Shown: one piece after another, positions 21,504 to 31,353 of the stretch
How the letters are laid out: each line of letters begins with the position of its first letter
Numbering within the stretch: the stretch's first letter is position 1
Assembly (NCBI GenBank): GCA_022842305.1
Contig: JALHPY010000001.1
Coordinates: 62,001-126,000 of the forward strand
Reading direction: 5' to 3'
DNA length: 64,000 nt
Source: Rubrivivax sp.
GTDB taxonomy: Bacteria; Pseudomonadota; Gammaproteobacteria; Burkholderiales; Burkholderiaceae_C
Program-made: the position numbers and the translations under genes
The notes under the pieces: model-generated
Seen by the model: only the letters and a program-made list of their open reading frames with translations
What the model was told of the DNA's origin: nothing
Databases searched by the model: none

Positions 21504-21900
21504 TCAAGGCGCGCCGGCCTTCCTGAGTTCCTGTTCGACGAGCACCTTCAACTGCGCCTCGCCGAAATCACGCAGTGGTGTGCCGTTGACGAAGAACCCG
21601 GGGGTCCGATCCACCCTCAAGGCCTGCATGTCCGCGATGTCCTGCCGCAGCAACTGGTCGATGGCCGGCCCATTGGCATCCGCATGGGCCTTCGCCATGT
21701 CCAGGCCGATGTCCGCAATGAGGTCCCAGATCATCTTGGGCTGCGGGCGGTTATGCGTGGCCCACTGGGACCGCGTGGCCAAGGTCCGCTCGAGCGCCTC
21801 CCAATACTTGCCCTGCTGTCGCGCCGCCTCGAGGATCCTCACCGCCGTGTCGGACCCTTGATGCAGCGGGGCATGACGCATTACTAGCCTGATCTGACCT
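21504..21900 (-). pseudogene. Truncated DsbA-family thiol:disulfide protein (3' part only)
   Basis: The last 130 or so codons encode the second half of a DsbA-like thioredoxin fold, with IRLVMRHAPLHQGSD, RQQGKYWEALERTLATRSQW, then the cis-Pro region RTPGFFVNGTPLRDFG. The blocks match the intact protein at 23725-24453 one by one. Upstream of about 21900 (minus-strand sense) the frame runs into unrelated sequence, so the signal peptide and the CXXC half are missing. It is on the opposite strand from the intact copy. Confidence 0.8.
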
Positions 21901-22704
21901 GGCCGAAGCTCGCGTTGACCCTGCGCTTGACTGCCCGAACTGGAAGAGGCCAAGCGACGCAAGGGCGTGCACCACCGATGCCCAGGCCAGCGTCGCGAAG
22001 ATTGGCCCACGGCGGATATCGGCCTGCCTTGAACGTAAAGAACGCCAGCGACTGCGCCAGCCAGATGTGGGTGGGAGTGGACGTCACCACCGGCGGCAGC
22101 GGCATGGCACCGCTCACGTCCACCTGTTGCCGGGGACATCTGGACGGTGCGCCTGCGGCGCACCGGCCTCGACCTATCGAGGGCACTACATAGAAATCAA
22201 GGACTTACAAGACCGCGTTCTTGCCGCCGAATAGCAGCGGCTCGACCGCGGTTGACAACCCGTGCGTCTCGGAGCGGCGCCGCCCGCCCGGGAGCGCGCA
22301 CGTTCTCGGCCAGTTGCAGCTATGACACCGTACTGCCGTCGGCGCGTCGACACTTGGACTCACGCTGGTTATGTGCCCAAGCGTAGGCAGCATCACCCGC
22401 GAAAAGCAAAGGGCTATGCGGCGATCCGTGCTTCTAGGCATGTCGCGATTCGCAGGCCCGAATCACCCCGCCAAATCAACCCTTTACGCAACCTCGACGT
22501 GCCAGAACCGGATCCATGTGCCCCGGAACCGTCAAAGTCTGGTGTGAGTCCCCGCTGCCGCACGCGGTTCGACGAGAGTAGACATGACGAGACTGTCATG
22601 TTCCCGTTCAGCGGCTGTTGGAATGCCGCTTCTACAGTCCACTTCGATACCCGCGCGGCCTGCCCACCGCTGCCGCTGACACCCCCCCATCGAAAGGACT
22701 GAAC
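21901..22704. other. Intergenic region, probably degenerate
   Basis: About 800 bases between the DsbA remnant and the czcE-like gene. Several short frames are open, but none has a plausible start, codon pattern and recognisable product. No tRNA or repeat array was seen. The promoter of the czcE-like gene should lie in the last 100 bases; no clear -10/-35 pair was found. Confidence 0.35.
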
Positions 22705-23049
22705 ATGCAATCAACCCCCCGACTCCGCACCGCCGCTCTCGCTGCCTTGAGCGTGCTCCCCTTCGCAGGCTTTGCCGCCAGCGGCAACGTGTTCATGAAC
22801 GGCCAGTCGATCTACGGGCAGCCCGCTGCACAGGGTGCACCCGTGCGCGTCGTGGACCTAGCCTCCACCGACCGGCTCAACGTCGCCTACGGCGAGAGCG
22901 TGACCTTCCGCAGCGGCGCACAACAGTTCTCGTGGACCTTTGACGGGCTCGACCGGAGATCCGTCGACGTCAGCCAGCTTGCGTCTGCAGGCTTTGCCGG
23001 CAAGCCTTTCGTCGTGTACGTCGGCCGCAATCCGTCGAACCGCCGCTGA
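22705..23049 (+). CDS. czcE: CzcE-like secreted heavy-metal resistance protein
   Basis: A 114-aa secreted protein with signal peptide (cleavage near GFA-ASG). The mature core, LNVAYGESVTFRSG followed by FSWTFDGLD and a VDVSQLA helix, matches my memory of CzcE, a periplasmic Cu(II)-binding protein of Cupriavidus needed for full cation resistance. The domain here is of single length. CGAAAGGAC provides a ribosome binding site before ATG 22705. It opens a plus-strand group with a CzcI-like protein, a DsbA-like protein and a DsbD-like protein. Confidence 0.75.
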   Translation: MQSTPRLRTAALAALSVLPFAGFAASGNVFMNGQSIYGQPAAQGAPVRVVDLASTDRLNVAYGESVTFRSGAQQFSWTFDGLDRRSVDVSQLASAGFAGKPFVVYVGRNPSNRR

Positions 23050-23250
23050 TGCACTCGGTGCGCGGCGCTCAGAGCAGTTCGTGAACCAGGCTCGCCATGG
23101 TGGGCTTGCCTCGCGGGACTGCTCGCGTACCGCGCTTCTCTCGCTGATGCAGAGCACCAGGCCGACCCGCGGCCATTGCTGCGTCCGCGCGGCCCTCGCC
23201 TTGATCCAGGGCAAGGCGGCACGCGATGCCTGGCCTAGACTGCCGCTGCC

Positions 23251-23613
23251 ATGCGTCGTCTGGTGTTCATCTGCCTGCTGTTGATCCTGCTGCCGGTCCA
23301 AGCGGCCTGGTCGACCGTGGCGCGCCTGGATCTGCATGACGTCCCCTGCACAGTCTGTTCTCATCTGGTGCAGCGCGTTGCCGTCGACGTCGCATCATCG
23401 GCGCCGGGCCTCGATGCCGATGCTGGTGCAAGCGGCAGTTGCTGCGACGCAAACTGCCCCGGCTGCTCAGGCCACGGCATGCCGGCGTTGATCTGCCTGC
23501 CCTGGGCGCCAGGAATCCACGCGGGTGGCGGCGTTGTCGCGCGAGATGCGGCCCTGCCGCCCGATCACCTGCCTGACCGCCTGCTGCGGCCACCGCTGGC
23601 GCACGCCGCCTGA
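23251..23613 (+). CDS. CzcI-like Cys-rich periplasmic protein
   Basis: A 120-aa protein starting MRRLVFICLLLILLPVQAAWS, the same leader type as the CzcI-like protein at 10042-10404. The mature part has cysteines in PCTVC, SCCDANCPGC and ICLPW, the central group being dense enough for a metal or disulfide site. The C-terminus contains proline-rich PDHLPDRLLRPP. The role is inferred from the leader and the neighbourhood. It precedes the DsbA-like gene by 111 bases and could be a substrate for it. Confidence 0.62.
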   Translation: MRRLVFICLLLILLPVQAAWSTVARLDLHDVPCTVCSHLVQRVAVDVASSAPGLDADAGASGSCCDANCPGCSGHGMPALICLPWAPGIHAGGGVVARDAALPPDHLPDRLLRPPLAHAA

Positions 23614-23724
23614 AGCTTGATCGCACCAGGGCCTGTGCGCTGCGCAGCCCGGGTGTTCACTCCCCTTCGCATCACCCGCTGCATCGGCAGCGCCGCGTCC
23701 CGCGGCGCGCCGCAGGAGTTCCCC

Positions 23725-24453
23725 ATGAGCCGCAAGTCCCTTCGAAATCAGCCCCGTGCGCAGACTGCCGCGACGCCCTCGCCGACCGTGTCGGCAGCCA
23801 CCACCCAGGCGGGGTCGGTCAGCCGACGCGGCCTGTTCGCCGCCGCCGGCGCGGTCGCGCTGCTGGCTGCCGGCGGCGGCACCTACCTTGCACTGCGCCG
23901 CAGCCCCGCCACGGCCACGAGCCGTCCCGGCCTGTCCAGCGAGCAAGCTCCCACGCTGGGCGTCGCCACCGCCAAAGTCCACATCGTTGAGTTTCTGGAT
24001 CCCGCCTGCGAAACCTGCGCGGTCTTTTTCCCTCTGGTCAAGCGCATCCTGGCGGACGACAAGGACCGCATCCGCTTGTCTGTGCGCCACTTGGCCTTCC
24101 ACCGAGGCAGCGACGAAATCGTGCGCTTGCTTGAGGCCAGCCGGCGGCAGGACCGGTACTGGCAGACGCTGGAGACCTTGCTGGCCTCGCAGGGCCAATG
24201 GGCGGCGAACCACACGGCCCGGTTGGATCTGGCGCTGCAGGCCCTCGCCTCGGTCGGACTGGACCTGGCACGACTGCAGGCCGACATGCGTGCCCCCGAG
24301 GTCAACCAACGCATGGCGCAGGACCGTCGGGACGGTGAAGCGCTGCAGGTGAGCAAGACGCCCGAATACTTCGTCAACGGACGCCAGATGGCCAGCTTTG
24401 GCCGCCAGCAGTTGCAGGCCCTGATTCGCGAGGAGCTTCAGCGTGCCTATTGA
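23725..24453 (+). CDS. DsbA-family thiol:disulfide protein
   Basis: A 242-aa protein with a twin-arginine-like segment (SRRGLFAAAGAVALLAAGGG) serving as export signal or anchor, then a thioredoxin fold with active site C95-E-T-C98 (DPACETCAVF), the inserted helical domain (GSDEIVRLLEASRRQDRYW) and the cis-Pro loop KTPEYFVNG. AGGAG lies 6 bases before ATG 23725. The gene overlaps the next one by 11 bases and is surely co-translated with it. In the periplasm it would oxidise or reduce thiols, possibly of the Cys-rich neighbour. Two decayed relatives are nearby (21504-21900 and 26258-26458). Confidence 0.85.
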   Translation: MSRKSLRNQPRAQTAATPSPTVSAATTQAGSVSRRGLFAAAGAVALLAAGGGTYLALRRSPATATSRPGLSSEQAPTLGVATAKVHIVEFLDPACETCAVFFPLVKRILADDKDRIRLSVRHLAFHRGSDEIVRLLEASRRQDRYWQTLETLLASQGQWAANHTARLDLALQALASVGLDLARLQADMRAPEVNQRMAQDRRDGEALQVSKTPEYFVNGRQMASFGRQQLQALIREELQRAY

Positions 24454-25792
24454 TGAGCTGCCGGGCGCGCGTTCCCGCGGGGCCGCCCGAGGCGAGCGAG
24501 CACTTGCGATGAACCCGAAGCGGAGCCCTTCCCAGAGTACGTCCCGCAAACGAGCCATCCACGTGCCCTGGATGCTGGTGGCCCTGTGGCTGCTGTGCCT
24601 TTGCGGTGTGCCGATCGTCGCATCTGCGGCACAGGCCGCCTCCACCGCCGTGCACGCGCCTGAGACCGCCACTTCGGCCCCCACGGCCGCTGTGCAGACT
24701 GCGGTCGAAGTCTTCGTGCGCGAAGGCTGTCCGCACTGTGCGAAGGCCGAGACGTTTCTTGCGGGGCTGGCCCGTGAACGGCCGGACCTGCGCATCGTCA
24801 TCCGCGACGTGGTCAAGGAGCCCGCAGCGATGGCGCGCCTGCAGGATATCGCCCGCGAGTTGAACACCGGTGCCGCACGCGTGCCCGCCTTCTTTGCCGG
24901 CGGGCAGCTCATTTTCGGTTTCTCGGAGGAGGCTTCGACCGACAAGCTCGTGCGCGCCGCACTGCTGGGGCAAAGGCCACCGACGGGAACCGGCGCGCCC
25001 GAAGGATCGAGTTGCGCCGCGCAGGTCGACTCCACCTGCAAGGCCGAGGTGCCCCCTGAGCCGGCATTCGAGGTGTCGATGTTCGGCCGCACCGTGACGC
25101 TGAACGATGTCGGACTGCCCGCCTTCACCATCGCAATGGGCCTGCTCGATGGGCTGAACCCTTGCTCGATGTGGGTGCTCATCCTGATGATCTCGCTGCT
25201 GGCCACGCTGAATGACCGCCGGCGCATGCTGGCCATCGCCGGCACCTTCGTGCTGGTGGAAGGCGTGGCCTATTTCGTCTTCATGGCGGCTTGGCTGAAC
25301 CTGTTCCTGTTGATCGGCATGTCGCGTGCATCGCAACTGGTCATCGCGGCCATTGCCATCATTGCCGGCCTGATCAACATGAAGGACTTCGTGGCGCCGG
25401 GACGCGGCCCGTCGCTGTCCATCTCCGACAAGTCCAAACCCGGCATCTACGCCCGCATGCGCGACATTCTGCGCGCCAAGAGCCTGCCGGCGGCCATCGT
25501 CGGGGTCATCGTGCTCGCCTTGCTGGTGCAGGTGGTGGAGTTCCTCTGCACTTCGGGCTTCCCGGCGCTTTTCACGCGCATCCTCACATTGCGTCATCTC
25601 GACTCGGCGGAATACTACGGCTACTTGCTGCTCTACAACCTGGCCTACATGTTCGACGACATCGTCGTGCTGGCCATCGGCGTCACGACGCTGTCGCACC
25701 GTCGGCTGCAGGACAAGGAAGGGCGCTGGCTGAAGCTGATCAGCGGTGTGGTCATGGTGGGTCTAGGCGTATACCTCATCGTCGGCGGTTGA
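24443..25792 (+). CDS. Glutaredoxin-like domain fused to a DsbD/CcdA-like membrane protein
   Basis: A 449-aa protein. An N-terminal hydrophobic segment is followed by a glutaredoxin-like domain with C96-P-H-C99 ([14 protein letters not shown]) and a RVPAFF cis-Pro loop. A loop with two more cysteines then leads to a six-to-seven-helix membrane domain with [13 protein letters not shown] and [13 protein letters not shown]. The paired intramembrane cysteines are those expected of CcdA/DsbD-type electron carriers. It would pass reducing power from the cytoplasm to periplasmic thiols. GTG 24443 is chosen because AGGAG lies 7 bases upstream and it couples with the DsbA-like gene; a later ATG at 24509 is possible. 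Confidence 0.82.
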   Translation: MPIDELPGARSRGAARGERALAMNPKRSPSQSTSRKRAIHVPWMLVALWLLCLCGVPIVASAAQAASTAVHAPETATSAPTAAVQTAVEVFVREGCPHCAKAETFLAGLARERPDLRIVIRDVVKEPAAMARLQDIARELNTGAARVPAFFAGGQLIFGFSEEASTDKLVRAALLGQRPPTGTGAPEGSSCAAQVDSTCKAEVPPEPAFEVSMFGRTVTLNDVGLPAFTIAMGLLDGLNPCSMWVLILMISLLATLNDRRRMLAIAGTFVLVEGVAYFVFMAAWLNLFLLIGMSRASQLVIAAIAIIAGLINMKDFVAPGRGPSLSISDKSKPGIYARMRDILRAKSLPAAIVGVIVLALLVQVVEFLCTSGFPALFTRILTLRHLDSAEYYGYLLLYNLAYMFDDIVVLAIGVTTLSHRRLQDKEGRWLKLISGVVMVGLGVYLIVGG

Positions 25793-26257
25793 TCCGGGGC
25801 GTGGGCAGAGGCTTGCTGCGCTGCTGCACGCATTGGCGCACAACCTCGGACCCATATTCGTGCGGGCCCCGCAACAGCGCGGCTTGCCGACGAGCGCGAT
25901 GCGCGCGAGTCTGCCAGGAGCTTGAAGAACCGAAAGCTCCCACCCTGTTTCTTGCCAAGGCCCTGGCCGACATCGTCGGCCGCAACTTGCCATACCTGTG
26001 GATGAAGCAAGGCAGGGCCGCTTGGCTGCCCGTTCCCGCGGCATCAAGCCGAAGGCGTGGGGGTGGCCGGCGTGGCGCTTGCGCTAGCCGCCATGGGCCT
26101 CGTCATGTTTCAGCCGCGTTGATCGTCGGTTCGACTGCCGCAGCGCGTAACTCCTTCCTGGGTCTGCGGCCTGCCGACCCAGGGAGTGCGTCGTCGTCGC
26201 TGCCGGTTCAGCGGCGCACGTGACTCGCGACTCGCGCGAGTTGTCAGTACCGACCTC
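25793..26257. other. Degenerate region without an intact gene
   Basis: No intact gene is visible. Around 26043-26123 one plus-strand frame encodes a short hydrophobic stretch ending in a stop, which may be the remnant of a membrane protein tail. Neighbouring frames lack starts. Confidence 0.35.
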
Positions 26258-26458
26258 ACCTTCGAAGTCGCGAAGCCGGACGGCCTGGACATCGAGCGGG
26301 CCACGGCGGACTGGGCCCGACCTGAGACTCAGGCGCTGCCGGGCCAGGATGTCGAGGAGCTGACCGCGCTGCGGCTCACCAGTACGCCCAGCTTCCGTGT
26401 CAAGGGCCCCAGGCGGCCCAGCATCGGACCGGCCCGTACGAGCTTGCGGTCCCTGTGA
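26258..26458 (+). pseudogene. Decayed C-terminal fragment of a DsbA-family protein
   Basis: The frame encodes GLDIERATADWARPETQALP followed by ALRLTSTPSFRVKG. This aligns with GLDLARLQADMRAPEVNQ and ALQVSKTPEYFVNG in the intact protein at 23725-24453. The active-site half and signal are absent. Together with 21504-21900 this makes two truncated relatives on opposite strands flanking the intact gene group. Confidence 0.6.
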
Positions 26459-26524
26459 CTGAGAAGGTTGCGAAGGTCAAGCGAAAGGCCGAAGGCTGCA
26501 TCCGCAGCCCGCGGCCGATCGTGC

Positions 26525-29500
26525 TCACGCCGCAGGAGGCACTTGGCTGGGCAGCGCGCCTGAACCGGGCGCGCCGGAGACTGCATCGCCACGAGCAGCG
26601 GGCCGTCTGCCCCGCATCAGCCGAAAGAGCGCCGGTACCACGAACATCGACAGCAGCGGCGCCGTTACCATGCCGCCGACCATCGGCGCGGCGATGCGCT
26701 GCATCACCTCGGAGCCGGTGCCGCCGCCGAACATGATGGGCACCAGGCCGGCGATGATGACGGCCACCGTCATGGCCTTGGGCCGCACGCGCAGCACGGC
26801 ACCTTCGCGGATCGCGTCGAGCAGATCGTAGTCGCCGCCCTGCCCGCGCGCGAGCCGCGCCTCCCAGGCCTGCTTCAGGTACAGCAGCATGATCACGCCG
26901 AACTCGGCCGCCACGCCGGCCAGCGCGATGAAGCCGATGGCACCGGCCACGCTCAGGTTGTAGCCCAGCAGGTACAGCAGCCAGAAGCCGCCGATCAGCG
27001 CGCAGGGCAGCGTCGCCAGGATCAGCAGCGCCTCGTCGAAGCGCCGGAAGGTCAGGTACAGCAGCACGAAGATGATGCCCAGCGTGAAGGGCACGACGAC
27101 TTTCAGCTTGGCCGTCGCGCGCTCCAGGAACTCGAACTGCCCCGACCAAGACACCGAGTAGCCCGGTGCCAGCTTCACCTGCTCCGCGACCGCGCGCTGC
27201 ATGTCCACAACGGCCGACTTCAAGTCGCGCCCGCGGATGTCGACGTAGACGAAGCCGGCCAGGCGCGCGTTCTCGCTGCGAAGCATCGGCGGGCCGTCGG
27301 TGATGCGCAGTTCGGCAACGTCGGACAGCACGATGCGCGCACCGCGCGGCGTGAGGATCGGCAGTTTGCGCAGCTTCTCCAGTGAGTCGCGCGTCTCCCG
27401 CGGATACCGGACGTTGATCGGGAAGCGCTGCAGGCCCTCTACCGTCTCGCCGACGTTGTCGCCGCCGACCGCAGCGCTGATCACCGACTGCACGTCGGCG
27501 ATGTTCATGCCGTAGCGCGCCGCTGCATCCCTGTTGAGGTTCACGTCGACATAGCGCCCGCCGGTCAGGCGCTCGGCCAGCGCGCTGCTGACGCCGGGCA
27601 CGCCCTTCACCGCCTTCTCGATCTCGCCGGCGATACGGTCGATCTCGGCCAGGTCGGTGCCGGCCACCTTCACGCCGACCGGGCTCTTGATGCCGGTGGC
27701 CAGCATGTCGATGCGGTTGCGGATCGGCGGCACCCAGATGTTCGACAGGCCCGGCACCTTGACGATGCGGTCCAGCTCCTCGACCAGCCTGTCGCTGGTC
27801 ATGCCGCTGCGCCACTCGCTCTTCGGCTTGAACTGGATGGTGGTCTCGAACATCTCCATCGGCGCCGGGTCGGTGGCGGTCTCGGCGCGGCCGGCCTTGC
27901 CGTAGACAGATTGCACTTCCGGTAGCGTCTTGATCAGCCGGTCGGTCTGTTGCAGCAGCTCCGCCGCCTTGCCGGCCGACAGGCCGGGCAGCGCGGTGGG
28001 CATGTAGAGCAGGTCGCCTTCGTCCAGCGGCGGCATGAACTCGCCGCCAACCTTCAGGATTGGCCAGGCGGTGCTGGCGAGCAGCAGCAGCGCCACGGCG
28101 ATCGTCGTCTTCGGCCAGGCCAGCACACCGTCGAGCAGCGGCCGATAGGCGGCGATCAGAGCGCGGTTCAGCGGGTTGCGCCGCTCATCCGGGATACGCC
28201 CGCGGATCAAGTAGCCCATCAGCACCGGCACCAGCGTCACCGCCAGCCCGGCCGAGGCCGCCATCGCATAGGTCTTGGTGTAGGCCAGCGGCGAGAACAG
28301 CCGCCCCTCCTGCGCCTCCAGCGTGAACACCGGGATGAAGCTCAGCGTGATGATCAGCAGCGAGAAGAACAGCGCCGGGCCGACCTCGACCGCGGCATCG
28401 CCCACCACGCGCCACTGCGCCTCGCCCTTCAGGGTCTCGCCAGGATGCTCGTGCCGCCAGGCCTCGATGTGCTTGTGCGCGTTCTCGATCATCACCACCG
28501 CCGCATCGACCATCGCGCCGATGGCGATGGCGATGCCGCCCAGCGACATCACGTTGGCGTTGACGCCCTGGTAGTGCATGACGATGAAGCTGGCCAGGAT
28601 GCCCAGCGGCAGCGTGACGATGGCCACAAAAGCCGAACGCAGGTGGAACAGGAACACCCCGCACACGAGCGCGACGACGATGAACTCCTCGATCAGCTTG
28701 TGGCTCAGGTTTTCGACGGCACGCTCGATCAGGCTGGAGCGGTCGTAGGTCGGCACGATCTCGACGCCCTTCGGCAGGCTGGCCTGCAGCGAGGCGATCT
28801 TGGCCTTCAACGCACGAATGGTCTCCAGCGCGTTCTTGCCCGTGCGCATCACGATCACGCCACCGGTGGCCTCACCCTCGCCGTCGAGCTCGCCGATGCC
28901 GCGCCGCATCTCCGGGCCCACCTGCACGCGCGCCACGTCGCCCAGGCGGACGCTGATGCCGGCATCGGTGCTGTTCAGCGGGATCTTGCGGAAGTCGTCC
29001 AGCGTCGCCAGCAGGCCCGAAGCGCGCACCACGTACTCGGCCTCGCCCAGTTCCAGCACCGAGCCGCCGGCCTCCTGGTTGGCGTTGCGGATCGCCTCGA
29101 TCACCTGACCGTGCGGGATCGCGTAGGCCGCGAGCTTGTCCGGATCGAGCAGGACCTGGTACTGGCGCACCATGCCGCCGACCGAGGCGACCTCGGCCAC
29201 GTTCGGCACCGTCTTCAGCTCGTACTTCAGGAACCAGTCCTGCAGCGCGCGCAGCTGGCCCGCATCCATCGTGCCGCTGCGGTCGATCAGCGCGTACTGG
29301 TAGATCCAGCCGACGCCGGTCGCGTCCGGTCCGAGCGCCGGTTTCGCGGCGGCGGGCAGCCGCGACTGCACCTGGTTCAGGTACTCCAGCACCCGCGAGC
29401 GCGCCCAGTACGGGTCGGTGCCGTCCTCGAACAGCACGTAGACGAAGCTGTCGCCGAAGAACGAGTAGCCGCGGACGACCTTGGCGCCCGGCACCGACAG

Positions 29501-29719
29501 CATCGTCGTCGTCAGCGGGTAGGTGACCTGGTTCTCGACGATGCGAGGCGCCTGCCCGGGGTAGGGCGTGCGGATGATCACCTGCACGTCCGACAGGTCG
29601 GGCAGCGCGTCCAGCGGCGTGCGCTGCACGGCCCACAGGCCCCAGGCGGCGACGATCACCGTGGCCAGCAGCACCAGGAAGCGATTGACGATGGACCAGC
29701 GGATCAGCGCGGCGATCAT
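26525..29719 (-). CDS. cusA: Cu(I)/Ag(I) RND efflux permease (CusA/SilA type)
   Basis: A 1,064-aa HME-RND permease. The fourth helix carries [15 protein letters not shown], the form found in CusA. The three periplasmic methionines that bind Cu(I)/Ag(I) in E. coli CusA are all present at the same numbers: M573 in YMPTAL, M623 in MEMFETT, M672 in [22 protein letters not shown] is a further CusA hallmark. The start overlaps the adaptor stop (ATGA). It would move monovalent copper or silver from periplasm or cytoplasm into the CusC-like channel. No defect is seen. Confidence 0.95.
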   Translation of the reverse strand: MIAALIRWSIVNRFLVLLATVIVAAWGLWAVQRTPLDALPDLSDVQVIIRTPYPGQAPRIVENQVTYPLTTTMLSVPGAKVVRGYSFFGDSFVYVLFEDGTDPYWARSRVLEYLNQVQSRLPAAAKPALGPDATGVGWIYQYALIDRSGTMDAGQLRALQDWFLKYELKTVPNVAEVASVGGMVRQYQVLLDPDKLAAYAIPHGQVIEAIRNANQEAGGSVLELGEAEYVVRASGLLATLDDFRKIPLNSTDAGISVRLGDVARVQVGPEMRRGIGELDGEGEATGGVIVMRTGKNALETIRALKAKIASLQASLPKGVEIVPTYDRSSLIERAVENLSHKLIEEFIVVALVCGVFLFHLRSAFVAIVTLPLGILASFIVMHYQGVNANVMSLGGIAIAIGAMVDAAVVMIENAHKHIEAWRHEHPGETLKGEAQWRVVGDAAVEVGPALFFSLLIITLSFIPVFTLEAQEGRLFSPLAYTKTYAMAASAGLAVTLVPVLMGYLIRGRIPDERRNPLNRALIAAYRPLLDGVLAWPKTTIAVALLLLASTAWPILKVGGEFMPPLDEGDLLYMPTALPGLSAGKAAELLQQTDRLIKTLPEVQSVYGKAGRAETATDPAPMEMFETTIQFKPKSEWRSGMTSDRLVEELDRIVKVPGLSNIWVPPIRNRIDMLATGIKSPVGVKVAGTDLAEIDRIAGEIEKAVKGVPGVSSALAERLTGGRYVDVNLNRDAAARYGMNIADVQSVISAAVGGDNVGETVEGLQRFPINVRYPRETRDSLEKLRKLPILTPRGARIVLSDVAELRITDGPPMLRSENARLAGFVYVDIRGRDLKSAVVDMQRAVAEQVKLAPGYSVSWSGQFEFLERATAKLKVVVPFTLGIIFVLLYLTFRRFDEALLILATLPCALIGGFWLLYLLGYNLSVAGAIGFIALAGVAAEFGVIMLLYLKQAWEARLARGQGGDYDLLDAIREGAVLRVRPKAMTVAVIIAGLVPIMFGGGTGSEVMQRIAAPMVGGMVTAPLLSMFVVPALFRLMRGRRPAARGDAVSGAPGSGALPSQVPPAA

Positions 29720-31353
29720 CGCGAGGCTCCCGGAGCGGCGGCAGCCGGCGTGGCGGGCGAAGACGGCGGCAGCAGCGTCAGCGTGGTCAAGGTCGGCCCG
29801 TCGGTCGGATCGACGTAGAACTCGAAGTCGACGCGGTCACGCACCGCCAGCCCGCGGGGTCGCCTGTTCTGAGGCGGCAGCTTGAACTCCATCGTCATCG
29901 CACCCATGCCGATGCTCGGGATGGGGCCATGGCTCAGCGTGACGCTCTCGCTGTTCAGCGACTCGATCAGGCCCTGGGCGCTGTGGCGCTGGGCAGTACC
30001 GGCTGCTGTCGGCGCCGGTTGCTTGTTCAGCCGCGCCTCGACGCCCTTCAGGCTGGCTTCGGAGTCGATGAGGAACTGCGACGACACCACGACGCGCTGC
30101 CCAGCCTTCAGGCCGCGCCGGATTTCGGTCTTGCCGCCGGTTTCCAGGCCGGTCTCCACATCCACCGGGGCAAAGCGCCCACCTTCTTCGGCCACCATCA
30201 CCACCGCGCGCCGGCCGGTCTGGATCACCGCCTCGGTCGGCACCAGAAGCACCTTCTCCGCGCGGGTGTCCATGAACTGCATCGTGACGAACAGGCCCGG
30301 CACCAGCTGACCGTGGGGATTGGCGAGCTGCACGCGCGCCTTCAGCGTGCGCGTGGTCGCGTTCACCTCGGGAAGCAGAGCCTGCACCGTGCCGCGGAAC
30401 ACGGCGCCCGGGACACCGGGGCTGCGCGCCTCGACCTGGCTGCCGGGGCGCACCTGCGCGGCCTGGCTCTCGGGCAGCTCGGCGTTGGCCCAGACACTGG
30501 CCAGTCCGTTGATGCGCGCGAGCATCATCCCGGGTACCACCGTCATGCCCTCGCGGGCGATCAGCTCCGCGACCACCCCGCTCGACGGCGCGACGACAGT
30601 GACGCGCGGCTGCACGACCCCTGCCGCATCGACGCGCGCGACCTGGGCCTCGCTCATGCCGGCCAGCAGCAGGCGCTGACGTGCGGCGGCGATCAGCGCC
30701 GCATCGCCCGCGGCGAAGCGCCTGACGGCCAGGTACTCCTCCTGCGCCGCGACCCACTCGGGCACGTAGAGCTCGGCGAAGGGCTGGCCCGCGCGCACGC
30801 GGTCGAGCGTGGCGCGCACGTGCAGCTTCTCGATGTAGCCCGTAGCCCGCGCCTGCACCACCGACTGGTCGCGCTCGTTCCAGGCGATGCTGCCCACCGC
30901 GCCTACCATGGGCCGCAGCACACCCTCGACGACCTCGGCCGTGCGCACGCCGAGGTTCTGCTGGATGCGCGGGCTCACGGTGACGGTGCCCTGGTCGTCG
31001 CCACCGGCACCGCCATAGACAGGCACCAGCATCATGTCCATGAAGGGCGACTTGGCCGGCGCGTCGAAGCGCTTCCCCGGCACCATGGGGTCGTGGTAGT
31101 AGAGGACAGGCTTGCCCGTGGCCGGATCGACATCGCCTGCCTTCAGCCCTTGCTTGATGTGGCGTCGCGTCGCGGCTTCGCCCGCGGCGATGCTGCTGGT
31201 CGGGTCCTCGGCCACGGCCGAGCCGGTCGCGGGGGCTGCCACGCCGCCCGACTGCCCCATGCCGCGGTGCATGCCGACCTGGTAGAGCGCATAGCCGCCC
31301 GCCGCCAGCGCAGCAACGGCGCCGATGGCGATCAGCGTGTGTCGCGTGTTCAT
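29716..31353 (-). CDS. cusB: CusB/SilB-type adaptor with heavy-metal-binding and CusF-like domains
   Basis: A 545-aa membrane fusion protein with an N-terminal anchor, a heavy-metal-binding motif region ([12 protein letters not shown] ... [10 protein letters not shown], residues 84-113), the usual adaptor domains, and at about 453-525 a CusF-like copper chaperone fold. In this last domain the ligand positions are His475, Met486 and Met488, while the Trp that stacks on the metal in CusF is Met483 here. The fusion thus carries both the adaptor and the chaperone that E. coli encodes separately. Start and stop overlap neighbouring genes by four bases (ATGA). Confidence 0.92.
   Translation of the reverse strand: MNTRHTLIAIGAVAALAAGGYALYQVGMHRGMGQSGGVAAPATGSAVAEDPTSSIAAGEAATRRHIKQGLKAGDVDPATGKPVLYYHDPMVPGKRFDAPAKSPFMDMMLVPVYGGAGGDDQGTVTVSPRIQQNLGVRTAEVVEGVLRPMVGAVGSIAWNERDQSVVQARATGYIEKLHVRATLDRVRAGQPFAELYVPEWVAAQEEYLAVRRFAAGDAALIAAARQRLLLAGMSEAQVARVDAAGVVQPRVTVVAPSSGVVAELIAREGMTVVPGMMLARINGLASVWANAELPESQAAQVRPGSQVEARSPGVPGAVFRGTVQALLPEVNATTRTLKARVQLANPHGQLVPGLFVTMQFMDTRAEKVLLVPTEAVIQTGRRAVVMVAEEGGRFAPVDVETGLETGGKTEIRRGLKAGQRVVVSSQFLIDSEASLKGVEARLNKQPAPTAAGTAQRHSAQGLIESLNSESVTLSHGPIPSIGMGAMTMEFKLPPQNRRPRGLAVRDRVDFEFYVDPTDGPTLTTLTLLPPSSPATPAAAAPGASR

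Noticed and set aside
23467-25699. Long minus-strand frames opposite the DsbA-like and DsbD-like genes
   Set aside because: Shadows of well-supported plus-strand genes; no ribosome binding site or motif.
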